Assembly (NCBI GenBank): GCA_949285775.1
Contig: CASEAD010000082.1
Location: 1 to 7,792, forward strand
Direction of reading: 5' to 3'
DNA from: an uncultured bacterium
Lineage (GTDB): Bacteria; Bacillota_I; Bacilli_A; RF39; UBA660
DNA: 7,792 bases
Below, piece after piece: positions 1-5,561 of this stretch (positions are counted from its first letter, which is position 1; every line of letters starts with the position of its first letter). The notes under the pieces were generated by a model. The model ran no database searches, was not told the origin of the DNA, and worked only from the letters and a program-made list of their open reading frames with translations. A program made the position numbers and the translations under genes.

Positions 1-22
1 AAAAAATTCGGAATATGGTTGT

Positions 23-50
23 TTGTAAATAGTTATATATGTGTTATAAT
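23..50 (+). promoter_or_regulatory. Sigma-A type promoter upstream of the broken ATPase gene
   Basis: A perfect TATAAT -10 box lies at 45-50, with an extended -10 TG at 42-43. A partial -35 box, TTGTAA, lies at 23-28 with a 16-bp spacer. The gene start at 81 and its ribosome binding site (GGTGAT at 71-76, 4 nt before ATG) follow directly. The promoter looks intact although the gene behind it is broken. Confidence 0.6.
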
Positions 51-80
51 TGTATCTATATTATTAGCGAGGTGATATTT

Positions 81-1330
81 ATGAAAGAGATAAATAGAGA
101 TTTTTATTTGAATCAATTAATTAAGAAAGATGGAAATGGGCAAATAAAGGTTATAACTGGAATTAAGAGATGCGGAAAGTCTTATTTGTTAAAAAAATAT
201 TTTATAAGTATTTATTAATAAATAATGATAAGGATCATATAATATATATTCCTTTAGATATTAAGGAAAATGAATGGTTACTAAATGGTAATAAATTTAT
301 TGAATATATTAGGTCACTTGTAAAGGATGATAGAAAATATTATTTATTGTTGGATGAGATTCAAAAGATGATGATTTTGTTCCAGTTTTGAATACTTTTC
401 TATATGAAGATAATATAGAGGTATATGTAACTGGTTCTAATGCTAAGTTATTATCTAGGGATGTAATTACAGAATTTAGGGGAAGAGGTGATGAAATACA
501 TATTTATCCTTTAAGTTTTAGTGAATATATGAGTGTTTTTGATGGTGATAGGTATGAGGGATATGAACAGTATAGTATTTATGGTGGGCTTCCTTATACT
601 TTATCGTTTGATAGTGATGTTGAACGTTCTAATTATTTAAAGAATTTGTTTGAGGAGGTATATATTAATGATATTATCGAAAGAAATAATATTACTATTG
701 TAGAAGAGTTAAATGAATTATTGAATATTATATCATCACAAATTGGTTCTTTAACTAATCCTTTTAAATTGCAGAATATATTTAAGAGTAAGAAAAATAT
801 TACATTAAGTGATAAGACGATAAGTAGATATTTAGATTGTTTGGAAGATGCTTATTTAATAACGAAAGCTAATAGGTATGATGTAAAGGGTAATAAATAT
901 ATTAATACGCCTTTTAAGTATTATTTTGAGGATATAGGGTTAAGAAATGCTATGTTAAATTTTAGGCAGATAGATAAGGGACATATAATGAAAAATATTA
1001 TATATAATGAGCTATTAAGGAGGGGGTATAATGGTGATGGTTAATAAGACTTTAGAAAATAATGTTCGTTCTAAGGTTCAATATGAGGTTGATTTTGTAT
1101 GTAATCAAGGGAGTAGAAGGATATATATTCAGTCTGCATATGAAATGAAAGATGATTTGAAAGAAATACAAGAAAGGAATTCTTTGGTTAATATAGATGA
1201 TTCTTTTAAGAAAATAATTATTGTTGGTGATGTTAGTAAGCCTAGGAGGGATGATAGGGGTATTATAACTATGGGAATATATTATTTTTTACTTAATGAG
1301 GATAGTTTGGATAAGGATGTTTTTGATTAA
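81..1330 (+). pseudogene. AAA-family ATPase with DUF4143 domain, broken by three frameshifts
   Basis: This is a remnant of the ATP-binding protein family that joins an AAA_14 domain to a C-terminal DUF4143 domain; its cellular role is poorly known. The frame starts at ATG 81 behind GGTGAT. It shows a Walker A motif, GIKRCGKS (residues 27-34), and stops at 216-218. The protein continues in another frame with Walker B, YYLLLDEIQ (about 341-367), then in a third frame with the VTGSN and EFRGRGDEI motifs and the helical DUF4143 part (about 385-1032). A fourth segment carries the family C-terminus, with EVDFV, IYIQSA and DDSFKKIIIVGD (about 1033-1330). Family sequence is restored by adding one A to the A7 run at 191-197, adding one G near 370, and removing one G at 1033-1034. 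The neighbouring genes of similar or greater length are intact, which favours true decay over sequencing error, although homopolymer miscalls remain possible. Confidence 0.85.
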
Positions 1331-1362
1331 TAAGTAGTTTATTAGTTTAGTTTAGATAAATT

Positions 1363-1393
1363 TAACTTACTTGATATTGTAAGTTATTTTTTT
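1363..1393 (+). terminator. Rho-independent terminator after the ATPase remnant
   Basis: TAACTTAC (1363-1370) pairs with GTAAGTTA (1379-1386) to form a perfect 8-bp stem with an 8-nt loop. A run of seven T follows at 1387-1393. It separates the ATPase remnant from the next gene. Confidence 0.8.
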
Positions 1394-1394
1394 C

Positions 1395-1423
1395 TTGATA
1401 GTGATATTTTAATGTGATATAAT
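1395..1423 (+). promoter_or_regulatory. Promoter of the large exported lectin-like protein
   Basis: TTGATA at 1395-1400 is separated by 17 bp from a perfect TATAAT at 1418-1423. An extended -10 TG lies at 1415-1416. The predicted transcript starts near 1430, leaving a leader of about 35 nt before the GTG start at 1466. Confidence 0.75.
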
Positions 1424-1455
1424 TATGGTAAGATAGTAGTGAGATAAAGGTGGAT

Positions 1456-1461
1456 GGTGAT
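1456..1461 (+). promoter_or_regulatory. Ribosome binding site that selects the GTG start at 1466
   Basis: GGTGAT lies 4 nt before GTG 1466. The same hexamer sits 3-4 nt before the starts at 81, 4484 and 5273. The upstream in-frame ATG at 1454 overlaps this site and would have a Shine-Dalgarno sequence immediately next to it, so 1466 is preferred. Confidence 0.65.
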
Positions 1462-1465
1462 AGAT

Positions 1466-3253
1466 GTGAACAGAAAAAGACTTATTGTTACTAGTTTGAT
1501 ATCTATTATTTTGGTTTGTATTTTATTTATTGGGAATACTTTGTCAATAGAGACTATTAGGGAAGTTGATGAGAATCTTAATTATTATAATACGGGTAAT
1601 TTAGATATTTCTTATTATGTTAAGGATGGAGAGGTTGTTCTTAATAATAGTTATCCTATGAGTTATGAAGAGGCGATGGGAATGGATCCTTATCGTATAA
1701 CTGTTACTAATAATGGAAATGTTGATTATGAGTTTAGTTTAATTTTAGAGGATGTTACGGAGACTAATGGTATTGATTATCAATATATAAATGTTCAAGT
1801 AGGCGTTAATGAACCTGTTAGTATGGATAGTGTTGTTAATAATGTTATAATGGATGGGATAGTAGTTAAAGCAGGGAGTAGTGTTGATGTAGATATATTT
1901 GTGTGGGTTAGTGATAAGATACCTAATACTGAGATTGGAAAGGGGTTTTATGCTAAGGTTAATATAGATGGTTTTGCTGTTTCTAGTAATGGGGGGGATA
2001 CTAATAATTTGGTATATAATTTAGATAGTAGTGGTGCTAATAGGCCGGTTATAGAAGGGGATATGATTCCTGTTTATTATGATTATGATGAAGATGTTTG
2101 GAAAAAGGCTGATGTAAATAATAGGGATAAGAGTTATCAATGGTATGATTATGATGATAAGATGTGGGCTAATGTTGTATTGGTTAAAGATAATGGTATT
2201 TATGATAAGTCTTATTATTTGAGTGATGATGCTGTAGGGCATGAGATTAAGATGGAGGATATAGTGGCATTTTTTACTTGGATACCTAGATATAAATATA
2301 GGGTTTGGAATATTACTAGGAATAGTGATATAGATATTAGTAGTATTGAAATAAGGTTTGAGAGTGGTGTTAGTAATACTGGTAATGTTTTGTGTGAGTA
2401 TAATGGTAATAATGAGGATGAATTAGTTTTATCAGATAGTTGTTATTATAATGGTGAATTAGTTGATAGTAGTGGTAGTTATGTAGATGCTTGGTATACT
2501 CATCCTGCTTTTAATTATGATGGTGAAGAGATTACTGGATTTTGGGTTGGTAAGTTTGAAACTACGGGTAGTAGTGAGAATCCTACTATTCTTCCAGATA
2601 ATGTTTCTTTAAGAAATCAAACTGTTGGGGAGCAATTTGAGGTTTCTAGGTTATTTAATAATTATGGTTTAGGAGAGATGGATGCTCATATGGAGATGAG
2701 TTTAGAATATGGGGCATTGGTATATTTAACTTATAGTATATATGGTGTTTGTGATAGTTTAGTGTGTGGTGATATTTATAATAATAATTCTTCTAGTTAT
2801 TATACTGGTAGTGGTAGTTTAGAAAGTGATAGTGTTAGTGATTATGGTACTTATAATTATCAAGGATTTTTGATAGATAATAGTTCTAATAGTAGAAATA
2901 TTATTAGTGATAGTAGGAGTGATGTTATAGCGAGTTCTACTTTGAATGTATATGGTGTTTATGATTTAAGAGGGGGTGCTGTGGAGAGAGTTATGGGGGT
3001 TAGTAATGGTATAGATGGTATTGATTCTAAATATTATAATTTATATAGTAAAGGTAATAATACTGGTGGTATTAATAGAAGTATGTTAGGGGATGCTATT
3101 ATAATTAGTGGTAGTGGTAATTATTTTATAGATAATAATAATTATGTTTTGGTAAGGGGTAATTTATATAATAGTAATGGTAATATGTTTAGTTATAGTA
3201 ATAGTGATGGTAATAAGAGTGATTATTATGGTTTTAGGGTTGTTTTATCTTGA
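1466..3253 (+). CDS. Exported protein: fibre-subunit-like N-domain fused to FGE/C-type-lectin-like C-domain
   Basis: This 595-residue protein starts at GTG 1466. Residues 1-26 form a basic n-region (NRKR) and a hydrophobic segment. Residues about 45-173 resemble the core of the two downstream fibre-like proteins: a GNLDISY start, YRITVTNNGN strands, and IFVWVSDK followed by GKGFYAKVNIDG near 144-169. A middle part with YYDYDEDVW (204-212) and MWANVV (233-238) leads to FTWIPRYKY (270-278). Residues about 340-595 resemble the formylglycine-generating-enzyme/sulfatase-modifying-factor fold: GFWVGKFE (358-365), NVYGVYDLRGGA (494-505), VRGNLY (563-568) and terminal GFRVVLS. This C-domain has no Cys after about residue 434, so FGE-type catalysis is unlikely and a binding role is inferred. 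Four Cys (310, 326, 429, 434) could form disulfides. The C-terminal third is rich in Asn, Ser and Gly. No sortase signal is present. A surface adhesin or fibre tip is my inference. Confidence 0.75.
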   Translation: MNRKRLIVTSLISIILVCILFIGNTLSIETIREVDENLNYYNTGNLDISYYVKDGEVVLNNSYPMSYEEAMGMDPYRITVTNNGNVDYEFSLILEDVTETNGIDYQYINVQVGVNEPVSMDSVVNNVIMDGIVVKAGSSVDVDIFVWVSDKIPNTEIGKGFYAKVNIDGFAVSSNGGDTNNLVYNLDSSGANRPVIEGDMIPVYYDYDEDVWKKADVNNRDKSYQWYDYDDKMWANVVLVKDNGIYDKSYYLSDDAVGHEIKMEDIVAFFTWIPRYKYRVWNITRNSDIDISSIEIRFESGVSNTGNVLCEYNGNNEDELVLSDSCYYNGELVDSSGSYVDAWYTHPAFNYDGEEITGFWVGKFETTGSSENPTILPDNVSLRNQTVGEQFEVSRLFNNYGLGEMDAHMEMSLEYGALVYLTYSIYGVCDSLVCGDIYNNNSSSYYTGSGSLESDSVSDYGTYNYQGFLIDNSSNSRNIISDSRSDVIASSTLNVYGVYDLRGGAVERVMGVSNGIDGIDSKYYNLYSKGNNTGGINRSMLGDAIIISGSGNYFIDNNNYVLVRGNLYNSNGNMFSYSNSDGNKSDYYGFRVVLS

Positions 3254-3293
3254 TTAGTAATATAATAATTATGTAGTTTAATAAGGGTTTTAG

Positions 3294-3352
3294 AAAAAAA
3301 ATAAAAAATTGTATAAAAATTTCTTGCATTTTATACTATAATTTGATATACT
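3294..3352 (+). promoter_or_regulatory. Strong promoter with A-tract UP-like element for the major fibre-like protein
   Basis: TTGCAT at 3324-3329, a 17-bp spacer and TATACT at 3347-3352 form the core, with an extended -10 TG at 3344-3345. Upstream lie A8 (3294-3301) and A6 (3303-3308) tracts and further AT-rich sequence, in the place where an UP element would contact the polymerase alpha subunit. No convincing terminator lies between the TGA at 3253 and this promoter, so read-through from the gene upstream is possible. Confidence 0.65.
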
Positions 3353-3361
3353 TGTTATCGT

Positions 3362-3368
3362 AAGGAGG
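3362..3368 (+). promoter_or_regulatory. Full-strength Shine-Dalgarno of the major fibre-like protein
   Basis: AAGGAGG lies 11 nt before ATG 3380. It is the strongest + strand ribosome binding site in the window. The other + strand genes use the 3' half of the anti-Shine-Dalgarno complement (GGTGAT) at shorter spacing. This fits high expression. Confidence 0.7.
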
Positions 3369-3379
3369 ATAGATAGTAA

Positions 3380-4360
3380 ATGAGTAATAATAATGGAAAG
3401 GGAAGAGAGATATTTTATGGAGTAATTGGTGTTGCTACTTTAGTAGTTGCTATAATTGGTGCTACATTTGCGTACTTTACTGCAAGTGCTACTAATAATA
3501 CAGCTATTACTGGTAATGCTGCTTCAATTAACTTTGGTTTAGCTGTTGCTAGAGCAGAAACTAATGATACGGCTGGTTTGATACCTATGTCAAATAACAT
3601 GGTAGAGGCTGCTGTTAGTGATGCTAGTGGTAATGGTGTTTGTGTTGATGATAACAACAACGCCGTTTGTCAGGTTTATAGTGTAACTGTAACTAATAAT
3701 TCAAGTGCTAATATCTTCTTGGATGGTTATGTTAATTTAGATGGTGGTTTGAGTACTCCTGATGAATTTTCTGATTTAGATGGTGTTGCTGGTGATCCAA
3801 CTACTGATACTGGTATGAGATGGGCACAAGTTTTCTGTACTGGAGAAGCTGATACTTTAGAATGTTCAACTGCAGGTAATTCAACTGTTGCTACTTCACC
3901 TGCGACTGTTATGACTTCTATTGATGCGATAGATGATGACACTGGTTATAATCAAGCTAATATATTGACATCTGGTGTAACTACACAATCAGCTATAACT
4001 GGTGCTGGTACAACTACTTATGATATAATTAATAAGAATTATATTAGAATTAGTGGTCATACTGATGGTGAGACTTATACTCATGCTGATGATGTTGCTT
4101 CTGCATTGGTATTTAACCAAAACTTAGGTGCTCAGGATGCTGTAGATGATTCTGATGAAGTAGTTTTATACTTCGTAGTTTGGTTATCTGAATCTGGTAC
4201 TAATCAGAATCCTGAAGGTGCTGAAGGTACTGCTGGACAAGGTTTCTTCACTGGTTCTGTAACATTCATCTCAGCTGCTGGTAGTGAGGTTTCTGCATCA
4301 TTCAATGGATACACAAGAGTTGCTCCAACAGATACTGCTTCACCTGATGTTGGTGCATAG
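3380..4360 (+). CDS. TasA/camelysin-like exported protein, probable major fibre subunit
   Basis: This is a 326-residue secreted protein. It has a short basic n-region (K7, R9), a hydrophobic segment (about 12-30) and the motif GATFAYF (27-33) followed by TGNAASINFGL (44-54). This matches the SipW-dependent signal region of TasA and camelysins (GGTWAAF, then SGTLDL in TasA). The mature part is beta-rich, with VYSVTVTNNSS (99-109), FLDGYV (113-118) and, near the end, VVWLSESGTNQN (266-277) and FFTGSVTFIS (289-298). Cys88/Cys97 and Cys153/Cys162 are candidate disulfide pairs. It is very acidic, with only one Lys after the signal segment. In known relatives such proteins form biofilm-matrix fibres, probably by donor-strand exchange; that role is inferred here. 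Strong promoter, AAGGAGG site and TTC-rich Phe codons (7 of 13) point to high expression. It lacks LPXTG, and no signal peptidase gene is adjacent. Confidence 0.8.
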   Translation: MSNNNGKGREIFYGVIGVATLVVAIIGATFAYFTASATNNTAITGNAASINFGLAVARAETNDTAGLIPMSNNMVEAAVSDASGNGVCVDDNNNAVCQVYSVTVTNNSSANIFLDGYVNLDGGLSTPDEFSDLDGVAGDPTTDTGMRWAQVFCTGEADTLECSTAGNSTVATSPATVMTSIDAIDDDTGYNQANILTSGVTTQSAITGAGTTTYDIINKNYIRISGHTDGETYTHADDVASALVFNQNLGAQDAVDDSDEVVLYFVVWLSESGTNQNPEGAEGTAGQGFFTGSVTFISAAGSEVSASFNGYTRVAPTDTASPDVGA

Positions 4361-4383
4361 AATTAATTATTAAAGAAATTATT

Positions 4384-4417
4384 AAAGAGACTTATGTATA
4401 AATGTAAGTCTTTTTTT
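4384..4417 (+). terminator. Rho-independent terminator after the major fibre-like gene
   Basis: AGACTTA (4388-4394) pairs with TAAGTCT (4405-4411) in a 7-bp stem. The stem can extend outward through a G-T wobble and A-T pairs of the preceding AAA and following T run. Seven T residues at 4411-4417 complete it. Confidence 0.8.
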
Positions 4418-4429
4418 CTTTATATGTTA

Positions 4430-4458
4430 TTGATTTTTCTTATATATTTTGTTAGAAT
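4430..4458 (+). promoter_or_regulatory. Promoter of the minor fibre-like protein
   Basis: TTGATT at 4430-4435 is followed by a 17-bp spacer and TAGAAT at 4453-4458, with an extended -10 TG at 4450-4451. TATTAT at 4461-4466 is an alternative -10 box but has no matching -35. Its presence after a terminator makes the gene an independent unit. Confidence 0.6.
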
Positions 4459-4483
4459 TGTATTATGAGAATAGGGTGATAGA

Positions 4484-5197
4484 GTGAAGGCGAGACATGG
4501 GAATGTTAGGAGTAAGTTTTATTATGTTTTTATGGGATGTATGACGCTTGCTATAATGATAATGGGAGCTACTTTTGCGTATTTTTCTGCTAGTGCTACG
4601 GATAGTAATACTATTACGGGTAATACGGCTACTGTTACTTTTGGTCTTTCTGTTACGAAGATTACGGATGTTGATAATGCGTTTGGGTTGATTCCTATGT
4701 ATGATCATATGGCGCCTGCGGCTGCTTCTAGTTTATGTGAGGATGATAGGGGGAATCCAGTTTGTCAGATTTATAGGATAGATGTAAAGGCTGATAGTAC
4801 AACGGTTATGTTTTTAGATGGTTATATTACTATGAATAGGAAAGAAGGGGTTGATGTGGCTTTTACTGAAGTTGAGTTAGTTAGTGAAGATGAAGAAGGT
4901 AATATTGAGTTTAAGACTTTAGATAATTTTGATGTTGATACTATGGTTGGTACTGGGGTAAGGGGGAGTGCTTTAGATGAATCTTTGAATAGAACTGATG
5001 ATGCTGATTGTTTGTTATTTACAGATAGGATGATTGGAGGGAGTGAGGAAGAAAAGGAGAAGGTTTATTATGTAATGGTATGGCTTCACGATACGGGTAC
5101 TAATCAAAATGATATTCAAGGTGTGGAGATGGCTTATACTGGGACTGTTACTTTTATTACTTCTGAGGGTAATGAGATTAGTGCTTCTTTTGATTAG
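4484..5197 (+). CDS. TasA/camelysin-like exported protein, probable minor fibre subunit
   Basis: This 237-residue secreted protein is a paralogue of the one encoded at 3380-4360. It starts at GTG 4484, 3 nt after GGTGAT. Basic residues K2, R4, R9 and K11 precede a hydrophobic segment (about 13-28). The motif GATFAYFSASAT (28-39) and TGNTATVTFGLSV (45-57) follow, as in the paralogue. Shared blocks include GLIPM (68-72), NPVCQIY (91-97), MFLDGYI (109-115), VMVWLHDTGTNQN (197-209) and YTGTVTFIT (218-226). Cys85 and Cys94 match Cys88 and Cys97 of the paralogue. It lacks about 90 residues of the paralogue's middle part and has a more Glu- and Lys-rich middle segment. All 13 Phe codons are TTT, and the start is GTG, so expression is probably lower. 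A minor, capping or anchoring fibre subunit is inferred. Confidence 0.8.
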   Translation: MKARHGNVRSKFYYVFMGCMTLAIMIMGATFAYFSASATDSNTITGNTATVTFGLSVTKITDVDNAFGLIPMYDHMAPAAASSLCEDDRGNPVCQIYRIDVKADSTTVMFLDGYITMNRKEGVDVAFTEVELVSEDEEGNIEFKTLDNFDVDTMVGTGVRGSALDESLNRTDDADCLLFTDRMIGGSEEEKEKVYYVMVWLHDTGTNQNDIQGVEMAYTGTVTFITSEGNEISASFD

Positions 5198-5206
5198 GGT
5201 ATTTAA

Positions 5207-5231
5207 AAATTCCACTGTTATGGTGGAATTT
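5207..5231 (+). terminator. Hairpin terminator after the minor fibre-like gene
   Basis: AAATTCCAC (5207-5215) and GTGGAATTT (5223-5231) form a perfect 9-bp stem with a 7-nt loop. The tail is TATTTATTAT instead of a pure T run, so termination may be partial and allow read-through into the 80-residue gene. Confidence 0.65.
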
Positions 5232-5246
5232 ATTTATTATATATAT

Positions 5247-5252
5247 TATACT
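5247..5252 (+). promoter_or_regulatory. Possible -10 box of the 80-residue orphan gene
   Basis: TATACT lies about 20 nt before the ribosome binding site. The sequence 17 bp upstream (TGGAAT, 5224-5229) is a poor -35 box and sits inside the terminator stem. The gene may instead rely on read-through past that terminator. Confidence 0.35.
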
Positions 5253-5260
5253 TATTATTA

Positions 5261-5268
5261 AGGGTGAT
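5261..5268 (+). promoter_or_regulatory. Ribosome binding site that selects ATG 5273
   Basis: AGGGTGAT lies 4 nt before ATG 5273. An in-frame GTG at 5264 and ATG at 5267 overlap this site and are therefore poor start candidates. Confidence 0.65.
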
Positions 5269-5272
5269 GTTT

Positions 5273-5515
5273 ATGTTTGATGTTGAGTATTCTTTATATT
5301 TATCTGTTGATCATGGGAAGGGGTTAGTCTTTAGTAGAGAAGAGATTAGGGTATTGAATAGGTATGGTTTTGATTATAGGAAATATTGTAATTATGATAA
5401 TTTAATATTTGATATTAATGATTATTTGAGTAATACTATAGATGATGTTGATGATTTGGAAGATATTTTAATTAGTTTGAGTGAGAAATATTATTATTCT
5501 AAAGTTAATAAGTAA
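5273..5515 (+). CDS. Small acidic protein of unknown function (80 residues)
   Basis: I do not recognise this protein. It begins MFDVEYSLYLSVDHGKGLVF and ends EKYYYSKVNK. It has no signal peptide, membrane segment or recognisable motif. It is rich in Asp, Tyr and Leu. The second half (about 43-72) has an acidic stretch with spaced Leu and Ile, consistent with an amphipathic helix or short coiled coil. A clear ribosome binding site at 5261-5268 and a terminator just after the stop support a real gene. It sits between the fibre-like cluster and the convergent RNase J gene, and its codons (T- and G-ending) match the other + strand genes. Nothing shows whether it serves the fibre genes. Confidence 0.65.
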   Translation: MFDVEYSLYLSVDHGKGLVFSREEIRVLNRYGFDYRKYCNYDNLIFDINDYLSNTIDDVDDLEDILISLSEKYYYSKVNK

Positions 5516-5528
5516 TATTAATTATAGA

Positions 5529-5561
5529 AAAATATCAACCTTTGGTTGGGGTTGATATTTT
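5529..5561. terminator. Bidirectional terminator between the orphan gene and RNase J
   Basis: A 12-bp stem joins 5529-5540 (ending ATATCAACC) with 5550-5561 (starting GGTTGATAT), with a 9-nt loop. The + strand tail is T-rich (TATTT), and the - strand tail reads TTTTTCTATAA with the A run at 5528-5532. It therefore serves both convergent genes. The distal arm overlaps the RNase J stop codon (5560-5562). Confidence 0.8.

Noticed and set aside
191..197. Programmed -1 frameshifting at the A7 run as a functional expression device
   Set aside because: The heptamer would restore the frame, but two more shifts without slippery sites follow, so a complete protein would still not be made.
1454..1465. 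ATG at 1454 as the start of the large exported protein
   Set aside because: It would sit one base after AAAGGTGG and itself overlaps GGTGAT. GTG 1466 has the same spacing as the other genes and gives a normal basic n-region, MNRKR.
2021..2242. Open frame on the minus strand inside the large exported protein gene
   Set aside because: It is antisense to a well-supported gene, made of Ile-, Thr- and Asn-rich low-complexity sequence, and has no credible ribosome binding site. It is a composition shadow.
3060..3240. Possible tandem repeats made of AATAGT- and GGTAAT-like units
   Set aside because: The pattern comes from Asn, Ser and Gly codons in a biased genome. The units are irregular in length and phase, so neither a tandem repeat nor a CRISPR array is supported.
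3415..3942. Two minus-strand open frames inside the major fibre-like gene (3415-3660 and 3727-3942)
   Set aside because: Both are antisense to a gene with clear family motifs, strong start signals and a terminator. Their products are Ala-, Val- and Ser-rich mirror translations.
4463..4708. Minus-strand open frame over the start of the minor fibre-like gene
   Set aside because: It is antisense to the promoter and signal region, and its product is a low-complexity Arg-, Ser- and Ile-rich string without a motif.
5015..5215. Minus-strand open frame over the end of the minor fibre-like gene
   Set aside because: It is antisense to the conserved C-terminal block and has no ribosome binding site.
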